Shown here one piece after another: positions 8,827 through 18,381 of a stretch of DNA of 64,000 nucleotides. The translations under genes and the position numbers were made by a program. The notes below the pieces were generated by a model, which was not told where the DNA came from, searched no databases, and worked only from the letters and a program-made list of their open reading frames with translations. Within the stretch, counting starts at the first letter, position 1. Each line of letters opens with the position of its first letter. Source of the stretch: Planctomycetota bacterium (GTDB lineage: Bacteria > Planctomycetota > B15-G4 > SIAN01); contig JANQQL010000009.1 in NCBI GenBank assembly GCA_028289345.1, positions 124,001 to 188,000 on the forward strand, given 5' to 3'.

Positions 8827-8850
8827 TGCGCCCCGAATCGGCGGGGCGCA
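8827..8850 (-). terminator. GC-rich hairpin between tricorn gene and secreted protein gene
   Basis: A 9-bp perfect stem (8827-8835 with 8842-8850) with a six-base loop sits after the tricorn stop in the direction of transcription. No T-run follows on the minus strand, so it is a weak terminator or an intercistronic stabilising hairpin. Confidence 0.4.
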
Positions 8851-8902
8851 CCTCCATCCGGAAACCCAAGAGGGTGTCGCAGAAAAAGCGGGAAAAAGTC
8901 GT

Positions 8903-11900
8903 TCAGCGCATCGAAGGAACGTCCGCGGGGAACTCCGGTCGCGGCGGTGGCGGAATCGGCTCTTCCCGGATTCGCTCGAGCAAGTGCTCGACGCCCGTCA
9001 TGAGTTGCGCGTCATGTCCCCGCGCCATCTCTGCGGGAGTCAGATCGACCACGATGTCCGGGGTGACCCCTTCGTTCTCGACCACCCAGTCGCCCGAGTC
9101 GGTGTAGATCCGGTAGTCGGGCGCCGTGAGTCCCCCGCCATCGATCAGTTCGAGGAACATCGACACACCCACCAGGCCGCCCCAGGTCCGGGTGCCGATG
9201 ACCGGCCCCATCTTTCGCTGCTGAAACTCCATCGGAAGCATGTCGCCCCCGGAGCCCGCCTGGCGATTCGTCAGGCAAACCATGTGGGCGCGAGTCACGA
9301 CAAAGGGTGTCGTCTGTTCGGCGGAATAGCGCCGCGTCCACCACGCCAGCAGCTCACGATCCAAACGCGCCAGGAAGATCTCCGGATCGAGCCCCCCGCC
9401 GTTGAAGCGGCCGTCGATGATCAGCCCGTCCTTCTGGATCTGAGAGTAGAAGTACTGGGGGAACTCGCGCATCGAAGACAGATAGGTGTCCGGCAAGTGC
9501 ATGTAGCCGATCCGCCCGTTGGAGGCTTCGTTCACGACCCGCCGGTTGTGTTCGACCCAGTCGCGATAACGCAAGGTCGATTCGCTACGGGCCGGGACCA
9601 CAACCACTTCCCGCTCGTTCCCATCGCGCTCGGGTCGATCGTGGAAGACCAACGTGGTCTGCTTGCCGGCCATGCCCTGGAACGCGGCGAACAAGTTCTG
9701 ATCCGCCCTCACTTCTTGGCCGTTGACCGCGAGGAGATAGTGCCCCTCCTGGAGGTTCAGGCCAGGACGCGTCAACGGCGGGTACACCTCTTGGGTCCAG
9801 TCTGCTTCGCGGAGGATCTTGCGCAGTCGGTAGCGCCCCGCATCGACCTCCAAATCCGCCCCCAAAAGTCCGACATTCACTCGGTCTGCTCGGCGTTTGC
9901 GATCTCCCCCGAACACGTAGGTGTGGGAGGTGTTGAGCTCACCGATCATTTCGCCGATCAGGTAGTGCAAGTCTTGGCGACAGGACACCCGCGGTAGGAA
10001 GTCTTCCCCGTACTTGCGGCGCATGTCCTCCCAATCGATGCCGTGCATGTTGGGCTCGTAGAAGAAATCCCGTTCCATGCGCCACGCTGCCGCGAAGATC
10101 TGATTCCATTCCTGACGCGGTTCGTACCACATGCGGAGGCCGGACAAACTCAAGCTGCTGCCCTTGGAGTCCCGTGCCGAGGACGCCAAAATCCCGACAC
10201 TGCCTCCCTTCCGGTACACCAGGTGATCCCCGGAGCCCGACAAGCGATAGCTGTCAATCCCGGCGATCACGGCTTTGACCTTGCGGGACTTGAAAGAGAA
10301 CGCCTTCAAGTCGCGTGCACCAAGGGCTCGGTACTCGAAGCGGTTGAAGTCCCCCTCCTCCGCGTTCAGAAAGAACACTGCGTCCTTTGTCACCGCCAGC
10401 TCGCGGTAGTTGCCGCGGGGCACTGGAAGCGCCTCAATGCGTTGCCCCAACCCCTCGAAGTCGATGCGCAGCTTTTGTGACTCCTCGGCTTCTTCCTTCG
10501 AGTCCTTCTTCTCCCCGGGCTCCTCAGCGCTTGCTTCTTCGTCGCTTCTCAGTGGCAGGAGCGCCTGGCCGTCTGCGGTCAGTGTTACCGCATAAATGCC
10601 GGCCACCTTCTTGAAGACCATCTCCCAGTCGAAGTCGCACAGGGTGGGATCGAAACGACGGTTGGACAAGAACAACAAGTGCTTGCCGTCGGGAGTGAAC
10701 ACTGGCCCGAAATCATTGAAGTTGTCCCCACTCACGCGGTGGCTCGATTGTTCCTCCAGGGCGTACACGTAGACCCGGGAAACCAGGTCCTTCTCCATCT
10801 TCGAGTAGGTGAGAAAGCGGCTGTCGGGGGACCATTGGTAATCGAAGATCGGTTTGTGATCGATCCCGACGTCCACCGGCTCGGTGTCGGAACGATCGAC
10901 CTCGGTCACCTTCCCGGAAGCCACGTCCACGAAGAAGAACCGCAGCGTTTGATCTGCAAAGGCAATCTTCTTCCCGTCCGGGGACCAACGCAGAGTGTGG
11001 CGGTAGCCATCTTTGAAATCGGTGATCTGGCGCGCTTCCTGTCCGAGTGGGTCCGTGACGAAAACGTTGAACTCACCGTCCTGATCCGACAGATAGGCGA
11101 TCTGATCCCCCTGGGGAGACCACACCGCGTCCTTCTCGTGACTGCCCGACGAAGCGGTCAGGTTCCGCGTGGAGCCATGCTCCTTGGGAACCGTGAACAC
11201 TTCGCCTCTCGCGACGACCAAGGCGCGCTTTCCGGAAGGCGACACGTCAACCTCGTGCACATCTCCGGAAACGTCTTTGAAATGAGGCCGCGCCTCTTCC
11301 GCATCAGTCAGGATGGAAACCGACACAGGACGAGTCTCGCCCGAAGCGACGTCCAGGACCCAAACTTCGCCGCCGTGCTCGTACACAATGCGTCCTTGGT
11401 CCGCCTGACTCGGGCGGCGTACGTCGTAACGACGGTGGTCCGTGAGCTGGCGGAGTTCGCCATTCTCCGGGTTCATCGCGAACAGGTTCAGGGTCCGGGT
11501 GCGATCGGAAGCAAAGCAGATCTCGCTCCCCATCCACATCGGCGTTCGATCGGTACCGCTGAACTCGGTCAGCTTGCGGTCTTGCTGGGTGGCGAAGTCG
11601 AACAAGTAGACATCCTGAGCAAGCCCCCCCTGGTAGCGCTTCCAGGTCCTCGACTCTCGGGCCACTCGGTTGTAGGCAATGCGCTGCCCATCCGGCGAGA
11701 AGCTCCCGAAAGCCGCTTCGTGGAGCATCAGCTCTTCCAAGTTGGTGCCGTCGGGATTGATCAGGAACAAACGATCGAAACGGCTGTAGCTGCGACGAGA
11801 GGAGCGAAACAGGATTCGGTTGCCGTCCGGGTGCCACCCAACCACGGTGTCAGTTCCCGGGTGGTAAGTCACCCGGTGAATCTCACCGCCATGGGGGTTC

Positions 11901-12178
11901 ATCACGTACACGTCATTGTTGCCGTCGTACTCCGCAGTGAAGGCAATCTTGGTTCCATCGGGCGAGAACTTGGGAAAGCGTTCCGCCCCGTCATGAAAGG
12001 TCAAACGGGTCGCGTTTCCCCCATCGACCGGCGCCTTCCACAGGTCCTCTCCGTGGACGAACACCACCGTGTCTCCGTGAAGATCCGGAAAGCGAAGAAG
12101 CGGCTTCGCCGAATCCTCGACGACAAGTGCGCCAGTCAGCACCGATCCAGCCAACCACGTGGTCAAAAACAGTCCCAT
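8903..12178 (-). CDS. Exported tricorn-like protease
   Basis: 1091 residues from ATG 12178, with GGAGAAGG just upstream; a 42-codon extension to 12304 lacks a ribosome site. A signal peptide (MGLFLTTWLAGSVLTGALV) replaces the cytoplasmic N terminus of archaeal tricorn. Two beta-propellers (about residues 30-350 and 350-640, many SPDGxxIAF/SPDGKKIAF blades) precede a PDZ-like and a tail-specific-protease-like catalytic part. His about 752 (NTSHTYVFGG) and Ser about 976 (RQAGSGGDMLP) fit the tricorn catalytic His and Ser positions very closely, and ENEGVTPDI near 1034 fits the Glu region. Tricorn degrades oligopeptides left by larger proteases. An acidic/Lys linker (EEASAEEPGEKKDSKEEAEE) lies before the catalytic half. 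Its divergent neighbour is an M1 aminopeptidase, echoing the tricorn plus F2/F3 aminopeptidase partnership of Thermoplasma. Confidence 0.93.
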   Translation of the reverse strand: MGLFLTTWLAGSVLTGALVVEDSAKPLLRFPDLHGDTVVFVHGEDLWKAPVDGGNATRLTFHDGAERFPKFSPDGTKIAFTAEYDGNNDVYVMNPHGGEIHRVTYHPGTDTVVGWHPDGNRILFRSSRRSYSRFDRLFLINPDGTNLEELMLHEAAFGSFSPDGQRIAYNRVARESRTWKRYQGGLAQDVYLFDFATQQDRKLTEFSGTDRTPMWMGSEICFASDRTRTLNLFAMNPENGELRQLTDHRRYDVRRPSQADQGRIVYEHGGEVWVLDVASGETRPVSVSILTDAEEARPHFKDVSGDVHEVDVSPSGKRALVVARGEVFTVPKEHGSTRNLTASSGSHEKDAVWSPQGDQIAYLSDQDGEFNVFVTDPLGQEARQITDFKDGYRHTLRWSPDGKKIAFADQTLRFFFVDVASGKVTEVDRSDTEPVDVGIDHKPIFDYQWSPDSRFLTYSKMEKDLVSRVYVYALEEQSSHRVSGDNFNDFGPVFTPDGKHLLFLSNRRFDPTLCDFDWEMVFKKVAGIYAVTLTADGQALLPLRSDEEASAEEPGEKKDSKEEAEESQKLRIDFEGLGQRIEALPVPRGNYRELAVTKDAVFFLNAEEGDFNRFEYRALGARDLKAFSFKSRKVKAVIAGIDSYRLSGSGDHLVYRKGGSVGILASSARDSKGSSLSLSGLRMWYEPRQEWNQIFAAAWRMERDFFYEPNMHGIDWEDMRRKYGEDFLPRVSCRQDLHYLIGEMIGELNTSHTYVFGGDRKRRADRVNVGLLGADLEVDAGRYRLRKILREADWTQEVYPPLTRPGLNLQEGHYLLAVNGQEVRADQNLFAAFQGMAGKQTTLVFHDRPERDGNEREVVVVPARSESTLRYRDWVEHNRRVVNEASNGRIGYMHLPDTYLSSMREFPQYFYSQIQKDGLIIDGRFNGGGLDPEIFLARLDRELLAWWTRRYSAEQTTPFVVTRAHMVCLTNRQAGSGGDMLPMEFQQRKMGPVIGTRTWGGLVGVSMFLELIDGGGLTAPDYRIYTDSGDWVVENEGVTPDIVVDLTPAEMARGHDAQLMTGVEHLLERIREEPIPPPPRPEFPADVPSMR

Positions 12179-12723
12179 GTCCTTCTCCTCGATTCCCGGA
12201 GATCGTGCGCCCTCATCCGGGCCCCGAGGAGTCACAGGAATCAGCGACGATCGTCTCTCGGGCCGTTCCGCGAAGGCTTTGGTGCGGCCGGCCGACTTTC
12301 CCATGGGCCGGGCGAAGCGTGGAAGCCCGGCTCGATCGAGACCATACGTGTCCCGGAAGAAACAACAAGATCACGTCGCTCGCTCGCGGGTCCTCTCATG
12401 TGGAGTTGGGTGGCAACGGCACTACTGGCCCAGTCCAAGCACGCAAGCCCGTGAAAGAATCACAGCTCTTTGCCCTCCACGGCACCCACCTCCACGGCTT
12501 GGGAATTCCGGGTCCCGGGAAACAGTTGGTGGAGCATCGAAAGGTTTCGCTCCCGAACATTCCCCCGCCACTTGTGACGAATCGACCGGCTTGGCGGTGA
12601 ACCAAGGCGACGGCCGGGGCGAATCCATCGCGATCCGTCGTCCGTGGCCTTTTTCAACGCCTTCCTCCCACCGATGCGATCCATAATCCCGGTTCCTGTT
12701 TCGTTCCTGATCGGAGAGCAACC
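12179..12723. other. Non-coding stretch between tricorn and M1 genes
   Basis: 545 bases between two divergent starts. Short open frames exist on both strands but show no recognisable product and no good ribosome site. I see no convincing promoter hexamers, terminator or repeat; promoters for both peptidase genes are expected here. Confidence 0.5.
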
Positions 12724-14628
12724 ATGCACTGGAGGACACCCTTGGTCCGCCCCGCCGTTTGGCTCCTCGCCATCGCGAGTCCGTGGACCTTCCTCGCTTG
12801 CCAATCGACGGATCCATCAGGAAAGGCGCCAACGATGACATTGCTCGCCGAGGACCCCCATTCCTACTCGCAACCTCAAGAGGCGTGGATCCGCCACCTG
12901 TCCCTGGACTTGAACGTCGACTTCGAGCAGCGGCAGCTGGTCGGAAGTGCGCGGCTCGATCTGGAAACGACTCCCGGTGCGAGCTCGCTGCACCTCGACA
13001 CTCGCGACCTGACCATCCGCGCGGTGCGTGGTCCGGAAGGAGAAGCACTCCCGTTCAAGATGGGCACAGCCGACCCCCATCTCGGCAGCGAACTGAAGAT
13101 TTCGTTGCCTCCCCACGTCACCAGCGTCACCGTCGACTACACCACCGCTCCCGAGGCCGGCGCGCTGCAGTGGCTCGAGCCCAGTCAAACGGCCGGCGGC
13201 AAGCATCCGTTCCTCTTCACCCAGTCGCAGGCAATCCTCGCACGCACTTGGGTTCCTTGCCAGGACACCCCTGCCGTGCGCTTCACCTACGACGCCACGG
13301 TTCGAGTGCCCCCCGCCTTGATGGCCTTGATGAGCGCAGAGAATCCCACCGAACGGTCCGCTTCCGGCGAGTACACCTTCCGCATGGATCAGCCGATCCC
13401 TTCCTATTTGCTGGCCTTGGCGGTCGGCGAAGTGGAGTTCCGCGCGCTGGGTCCTCGCAGCGGCGTCTACGCCGAACCCGAAGTGGTCGACAAAGCAGCC
13501 TGGGAGTTCGCCGACACCGAGTCGATGATCGCCGCCGCCGAGGAGCTGTATGGCCCCTATCGCTGGGATCGTTACGACGTGATTGTGTTGCCGCCCAGCT
13601 TCCCCTTCGGCGGAATGGAGAATCCCCGGCTGACCTTCGCCACACCGACGATTCTTGCCGGAGATCGCTCCTTGATGGCCTTGATCGCCCACGAACTGGC
13701 CCACTCTTGGTCGGGCAATCTGGTCACCAACGCGACCTGGAACGACTTCTGGCTGAACGAAGGATTCACGGTGTACTTCGAGCACCGCATCATGGAAGCC
13801 CTTTACGGGCGGGACTACGACGAGATGCTGGCATTGCTGGGGCAGCAAAGCCTGCGCAAAGAGATCGAAGACCTGCCGACTCGCGACACTTGGCTGCACC
13901 TCGACTTGGCAGGGCGTGACCCGGACGACGGCATGACCGATGTCGCGTACGAGAAAGGCTACTTCTTCCTCCGCATGCTCGAAGAGACTCTGGGTCGCGA
14001 AGCGTGGGATGAGTTTCTCCGCGCCTACTTCGACGACTATGCGTTCCAGAGCATGACGACGGAGAGATTCCTGGGCGTTCTCTCGGATCGAATTCTGGCC
14101 CCCCACCCCGAGCTGGCCGCCTCCCTCAACATCGAAGAGTGGGTCCACGGACCGGGCCTCCCGGCGAATTGCCCACAAGTCCACTCCACGGCCCTGCGCG
14201 ACGTCTCCCAGGAAGCAGAGGAATTCCTGGCGGGGAAAAATCCCCAGGAGATTCCGACCAAAGATTGGTCGACCCACCACTGGCTGCACTTTCTACGGAG
14301 CTTCGAACACCCGTTGTCGGCAGAGCAGATGGCCCAGCTCGATGCCGCCTACAAGTTCACGAGCACGGGAAACTCCGAGATTCTTCACGACTGGTGCTTG
14401 CACGCGATCGCCAGTCAATACGAGCCAGCCTACGGGGCGCTGCGCGACTTCCTGGTCCGCCAGGGTCGCCGGAAATTCTTGAAGCCGCTCTACAAGAAGC
14501 TGGCAGAGACTCCAGAAGGGCTTCAACGCGCCAAAGCGATCTACGAAGAAGCGCGGGACGGCTACCACCCGGTCTCGCAACTCACCATTGACGAAATCGT
14601 TGGATATTCCGCGGAACAGGGCTCGTAG
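12724..14628 (+). CDS. M1 family aminopeptidase lipoprotein (leukotriene A4 hydrolase-like)
   Basis: 634 residues from ATG 12724 with GGAGAGC eight bases upstream. The N terminus is a lipoprotein signal (IASPWTFLAC, Cys 26), so the enzyme is probably anchored in the envelope. Zinc site: HELAH at 323-327 and Glu 346 in WLNEGF; substrate-recognition motif GGMENP at 296-301; the proton-donor Tyr lies in DVAYEKGYFF. The segment PSFPFGGMENPRLTFATPTI and the helical C-terminal domain after about residue 480 match the LTA4H/aminopeptidase B branch of M1 rather than PepN. It removes N-terminal residues from peptides. The divergent tricorn-like gene suggests the two cooperate in extracytoplasmic peptide breakdown. 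Downstream, the subtilase gene follows on the same strand after 222 bases. Confidence 0.94.
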   Translation: MHWRTPLVRPAVWLLAIASPWTFLACQSTDPSGKAPTMTLLAEDPHSYSQPQEAWIRHLSLDLNVDFEQRQLVGSARLDLETTPGASSLHLDTRDLTIRAVRGPEGEALPFKMGTADPHLGSELKISLPPHVTSVTVDYTTAPEAGALQWLEPSQTAGGKHPFLFTQSQAILARTWVPCQDTPAVRFTYDATVRVPPALMALMSAENPTERSASGEYTFRMDQPIPSYLLALAVGEVEFRALGPRSGVYAEPEVVDKAAWEFADTESMIAAAEELYGPYRWDRYDVIVLPPSFPFGGMENPRLTFATPTILAGDRSLMALIAHELAHSWSGNLVTNATWNDFWLNEGFTVYFEHRIMEALYGRDYDEMLALLGQQSLRKEIEDLPTRDTWLHLDLAGRDPDDGMTDVAYEKGYFFLRMLEETLGREAWDEFLRAYFDDYAFQSMTTERFLGVLSDRILAPHPELAASLNIEEWVHGPGLPANCPQVHSTALRDVSQEAEEFLAGKNPQEIPTKDWSTHHWLHFLRSFEHPLSAEQMAQLDAAYKFTSTGNSEILHDWCLHAIASQYEPAYGALRDFLVRQGRRKFLKPLYKKLAETPEGLQRAKAIYEEARDGYHPVSQLTIDEIVGYSAEQGS

Positions 14629-14850
14629 CGCGGCTCGGCTGATGCTTCCCGCGATTCGAGTCGGTGAGGAACGGTTGCTTCCCAAAAACGGTTGAGCGCA
14701 GAACTTCCCCTCGAGCGGTCGTTGTTTCGCAGTCTTTTGGATCCGGATTTCCAGTCAGGACGAGCCGATCGCTTGTCCTCGTTGATGGGTTGGCCTGGAA
14801 CACGGAGCGAGAGTGGCGACGCCAGTCTCGGAATGGGACAATCGCGTTCC

Positions 14851-17223
14851 ATGAGTGCTTTCCTCCCACGGTTGCTTGTTGGATTTCTGTCTTTCTCGGC
14901 CGCGGCCTCCGCGCAAAGCGTGATTGACCCAATCTTGCGTGAGCAGATGGAACAGGGGTCCCAAGAAGCGCTCCACGAGTGCTACTTGGTTCATCAAGAC
15001 CAGCTCCAGGCTTCCGATCTCGAGCCCCTCGTGCGGAGGGTTCCCCGCGCGGACCGACACCGCATCGTCGCCGATGCCCTGAAAGCTCACTGTCAACGCT
15101 CGCTGGAAGAGGCGCGGCAGGTCTTGCGACAAGCGGAACAGTTCGGCCGAGCCAGGTTGCACGACGAGCTGTGGATGGGAAACGCGTTGATCTTTGCGGC
15201 CCAGCCAGCGGTGCTCGAGGAACTCGCTCTCATTCCGGGCACCGATCGGATCCGACCCGTCCAGGAAATCTCCTGGCAAGCGAATCAGGACGTTGCCGCG
15301 ACTCCCTCATCGACCTCGGTGGCCAGCGTTCCCTTCTACGACGATTTCGAATCCGGCTCTCTGGGTCCCTGGTGGGACATCGAGACCACCGGGGACGGCT
15401 ACGTCGAAGTTCGCTCCGACGCTTTCCCTGAAGGCGACTTCCACGTGGTCTTGGCAAGCTCGGTGGACGGCAGCACCTCGACCGCCAGCATGACCCTTCG
15501 TTTGGATCTCGCGGGCCACACGGACGTGGGCTTGCGATTCCTCCACAAGGAATTCCAAGACGAGTACGACGTCTTCGAAGGGGTCCAGATCAGCGAAGAC
15601 GGCGTCCTCTACTTCTCGATCGAAAACCTCGACGTCGAGTTCATCGACTACCGAAGTGTGACCATCGACCTGGCAGCGGCCGCCGCCAACCAAGGACTGA
15701 CTCTCACCGAAACGTTCCACGTCCGCTTCCTTTGGGACGACAACTTCGACGTTCCCTCCGACGGCTACGCGTTCGACAACATCGAGATTGGACCGGGGGT
15801 CGCTTCAGAACTTGCACCGGTTGCCACGGCTCACGTTCATGCGCTCCAGGCGCCGCGGCTCTGGGAACTCGGTTATCGAGGGAACGGCGTGCTCATCGCC
15901 AATATCGATGCGGGAGTCGAAATCGACCACCCGGATCTGGCCGAGCGCACCTGGGTCAACCCGGGCGAGATTCCTGGCAATCTGATCGACGATGACGGCA
16001 ACGGAATGATCGACGACATCGTTGGATGGGACTTTCTTTTCAACGACAACGACCCCGATCCACAGGGGCAAACTCATGGCACCCGGACGGCCGGGCTCAT
16101 GGTTGGGGACGGCGCTTCTGGGGTCATCACGGGAGTCGCTCCCGGGGCCACGATGGCGGTCTGCCGCACTCTGTTCGAAACCAACTACTGGTCTGCGCAG
16201 CAGTACTGCTTGGATATCGGAGTGGACGTCATCTCGGCAAGCGTCAGCTTCAAGTGGCCCGAACGCCCCGATTACCACATGCACCGCCAGCTTTGCGAAA
16301 TGGAACTGGTGGCGGGGATCATTCATGCCAACTCGACGGGAAACGAGGGACAAGATTCCTCCTTCCCCGTGCCATTCAACATCCCGGCGCCGGCCAACTG
16401 CCCTCCTCCCTGGACCTATCCCGGCAACCCGGACGGAGGCCGCACGTCGATCCTTGCTTGTGGCGCCCTCCTCTTCGACCAAGACTCTCTCTACCTGGAG
16501 GGAGGCCAAGGACCCGCGGCTTGGGACGACTTGGCGCTCTACGACGCGACCTACCCCAACCTTCAGAATCCGTCCTTCTGGGACTACCCCTACGGTGGCT
16601 TTCAAGGCACGGACCCAGGAATCGTGAAACCCGACCTGGTCACCTACACCCAGCTTTCCGGACTCACCACGACTTCCAACGGGGCCAGCTACGACGTTAT
16701 GGACGGGACTTCTGCCGCGACGCCGCAACTCGGCGGCGCCTTGGCTCTCCTTCTCGACGTGCAGCCGGCGGCGCTCCCGCGGCACTTGGCCGCCGCGGTG
16801 CAATTGACCGCAGAAGATCGGGGAGCCCCGGGGAAGGACAACTCCTACGGAGCCGGCAAGCTTCAAGTCTTCGATGCCGCCCGCCGCCTCGTCCTTCTCG
16901 CCTCCCTCGACAACATTCATCCAGACCTCGGCAGCACCGTGACCTTCGACGTGCACGGGGAGCCGATGACCACCAGCATTTCTTACCTGTCGACCGGGCT
17001 GTTCGCTGACCCGCGATTCAACCTGGTTCCGCCTCTGATCCGATTCTGGATCCATCCCCTGGATGAGAACGGTCACCACTCCTTCTCCGTGCCGATGCCG
17101 GTCAACCCGGTCTTCTCCGGGCTCTCCCTCCACTTCCAGTTCATTGCCTCGATCCAGAACATCGAGGACTGGGGACCGGGACTGCTGGTCTCGGTGCCAG
17201 AAACGCTGACCATCGGCGAATGA
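14851..17223 (+). CDS. Secreted S8 (subtilisin-like) serine protease
   Basis: 790 residues from ATG 14851, which gives a clean signal peptide (MSAFLPRLLVGFLSFSAAASA); ATG 14833 six codons upstream is an alternative, and neither has a strong ribosome site. An N-terminal helical propeptide-like region (about 25-160) precedes a beta-sandwich resembling a MAM/LamG module (FYDDFESGSLGPWWDIETT, about 165-320). The S8 catalytic residues are all present: Asp 353 (ANIDAGVEIDHPDL), His 409 (QTHGTRTAG), oxyanion Asn 494 (HANSTGNEG) and Ser 621 (MDGTSAATPQLGG). About 90 residues follow the catalytic domain. It should digest proteins outside the cell. Note DAG in place of the usual DTG/DSG around the Asp. 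Confidence 0.92.
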   Translation: MSAFLPRLLVGFLSFSAAASAQSVIDPILREQMEQGSQEALHECYLVHQDQLQASDLEPLVRRVPRADRHRIVADALKAHCQRSLEEARQVLRQAEQFGRARLHDELWMGNALIFAAQPAVLEELALIPGTDRIRPVQEISWQANQDVAATPSSTSVASVPFYDDFESGSLGPWWDIETTGDGYVEVRSDAFPEGDFHVVLASSVDGSTSTASMTLRLDLAGHTDVGLRFLHKEFQDEYDVFEGVQISEDGVLYFSIENLDVEFIDYRSVTIDLAAAAANQGLTLTETFHVRFLWDDNFDVPSDGYAFDNIEIGPGVASELAPVATAHVHALQAPRLWELGYRGNGVLIANIDAGVEIDHPDLAERTWVNPGEIPGNLIDDDGNGMIDDIVGWDFLFNDNDPDPQGQTHGTRTAGLMVGDGASGVITGVAPGATMAVCRTLFETNYWSAQQYCLDIGVDVISASVSFKWPERPDYHMHRQLCEMELVAGIIHANSTGNEGQDSSFPVPFNIPAPANCPPPWTYPGNPDGGRTSILACGALLFDQDSLYLEGGQGPAAWDDLALYDATYPNLQNPSFWDYPYGGFQGTDPGIVKPDLVTYTQLSGLTTTSNGASYDVMDGTSAATPQLGGALALLLDVQPAALPRHLAAAVQLTAEDRGAPGKDNSYGAGKLQVFDAARRLVLLASLDNIHPDLGSTVTFDVHGEPMTTSISYLSTGLFADPRFNLVPPLIRFWIHPLDENGHHSFSVPMPVNPVFSGLSLHFQFIASIQNIEDWGPGLLVSVPETLTIGE

Positions 17224-17536
17224 TGGCAGCGCGTGGCGCCCGACGGGTGCATTCGTGGCGACCCAGACAACCCTTGCGAGTCGACCTCTCCAAGCTCACT
17301 CGTGGAAGACCGATCCTGGCGCGCCCCATCTCGCCATCCCTTGTGCGAACGGACGCAGAGCGGACCAAAGCGGAGCCGGAGAACCAAAGGGCGTTCCGGA
17401 CGAGGTGACAGAAAAAAGCCTTCCGCCGTGGGGTGTCCCCCAGCGGCGGAAGGCGGATCATCGATCTCGGGTGATTCTTTGTTCCCGTCTTCGAACGACC
17501 CTCATGAGGCGGAGCCGTCGGGAACCACAGTTCGGC
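17224..17536. other. Gap between convergent subtilase and Ni-SOD genes
   Basis: 313 bases between two convergent stops. It holds the minus-strand terminator of the Ni-SOD gene at 17412-17454. No terminator facing the subtilase and no plausible gene was seen. Confidence 0.6.
17412..17454 (-). terminator. Intrinsic terminator of the Ni-SOD gene
   Basis: On the minus strand an 11-bp perfect stem (17444-17454 pairing with 17418-17428) is followed by six T (17417-17412). It lies about 85 bases beyond the Ni-SOD stop. Confidence 0.9.
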
Positions 17537-18073
17537 TCAGCGGTGGCCGCTGCCGTGATGCTCTTTGATGTGCTTCATGTCGTCTTCGGAGAAATAGGAT
17601 TCGCTGAACTTCATGGTCAGTTCGCGAATGCGAGTTACGTGAGCGACCTCGGTCGACTGCTTGCACTTCATGGCAGCCACGATGATGCCGTGAATCATGG
17701 AAAGCTGATCCCGATAGAGCTTGGCACCCGATTCATCCTTCGGCGGCTTGATGCGCTGAGCCAACCAATAGTCCAAGCACTGCTGCTGGATTTTCTTGGC
17801 GTGCTCTTCCTTGTTCACGACCCAGCGGACGAGCTGGTTGTGATTCGGCTCTTCCGAGGCCGAAATCTCGGCGATCATCTTCATGCTCTTTTCGAGGGTG
17901 GTCGCGTCCTCGAGAAGCATGGTGACTCGAGTTTGGTCACCGTAGATGCCGCACGGAATCTGGCAGTGCCACATCGCCGCTGTCGCGGGAGCCGGGACCG
18001 CCGCTCCCCACGTCGCCATTCCTGTCACCGCCACCGCGGCCAAGACACAAGTACGCACGATCATCGATTTCAC
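17537..18073 (-). CDS. sodN: Nickel superoxide dismutase, secreted precursor
   Basis: 178 residues from GTG 18073, five bases after GGAAG; ATG 18064 is a possible later start but sits too far from the ribosome site. Residues 1-33 are a signal peptide. His 36, Cys 37, Pro 40, Cys 41, Gly 42 and Tyr 44 form the nickel hook H-C-x-x-P-C-G-x-Y (HCQIPCGIYGD). The following four-helix region with EKSMKMIAEI and a His-rich tail (HIKEHHGSGHR) is as expected for the hexameric enzyme, which converts superoxide to oxygen and peroxide. In known Ni-SOD the His must become residue 1 of the mature protein; here signal peptidase would have to cut after AMW, and no sodX-like processing peptidase is next to it. 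An own terminator and the flanking gaps suggest a single-gene unit. Confidence 0.93.
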   Translation of the reverse strand: MKSMIVRTCVLAAVAVTGMATWGAAVPAPATAAMWHCQIPCGIYGDQTRVTMLLEDATTLEKSMKMIAEISASEEPNHNQLVRWVVNKEEHAKKIQQQCLDYWLAQRIKPPKDESGAKLYRDQLSMIHGIIVAAMKCKQSTEVAHVTRIRELTMKFSESYFSEDDMKHIKEHHGSGHR

Positions 18074-18381
18074 TTTCTTCCAGCGGTGACGGGCCCGCTC
18101 GAGCGCGTCGCCAAACTCCTCGAGTCCCGCTCGCAGATCGCGACCGGACCCGGGGTTCTACCGGCAATGAATCCCCAATTCACGAGTCGCCCGGAACTTC
18201 GCCGGGGATTCGAGGCGCCAAGGATTGGCAGCAGGAAGACCTTCCGGCACAGAAATCGAGACGATGATTCTCGACCCACGGTCGGAGCACCGGGAACCGT
18301 TCGGGAACCAGGTTCACCGCGCAAGTTCCCGCGGGCCCATGCCGGCGATTCTCGTGTCCGGCACTCCTCTCTGAGGCGAAC
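18074..18381. other. Gap upstream of the Ni-SOD gene
   Basis: 308 bases between the end of the SGNH-like gene and the Ni-SOD start, both on the minus strand. It should hold the sodN promoter. No clear hexamers, operator or terminator were identified and no gene is supported. Confidence 0.45.

Noticed and set aside
12817..14289. A 490-codon minus-strand open frame opposite the M1 gene
   Set aside because: The M1 catalytic motifs are on the plus strand.
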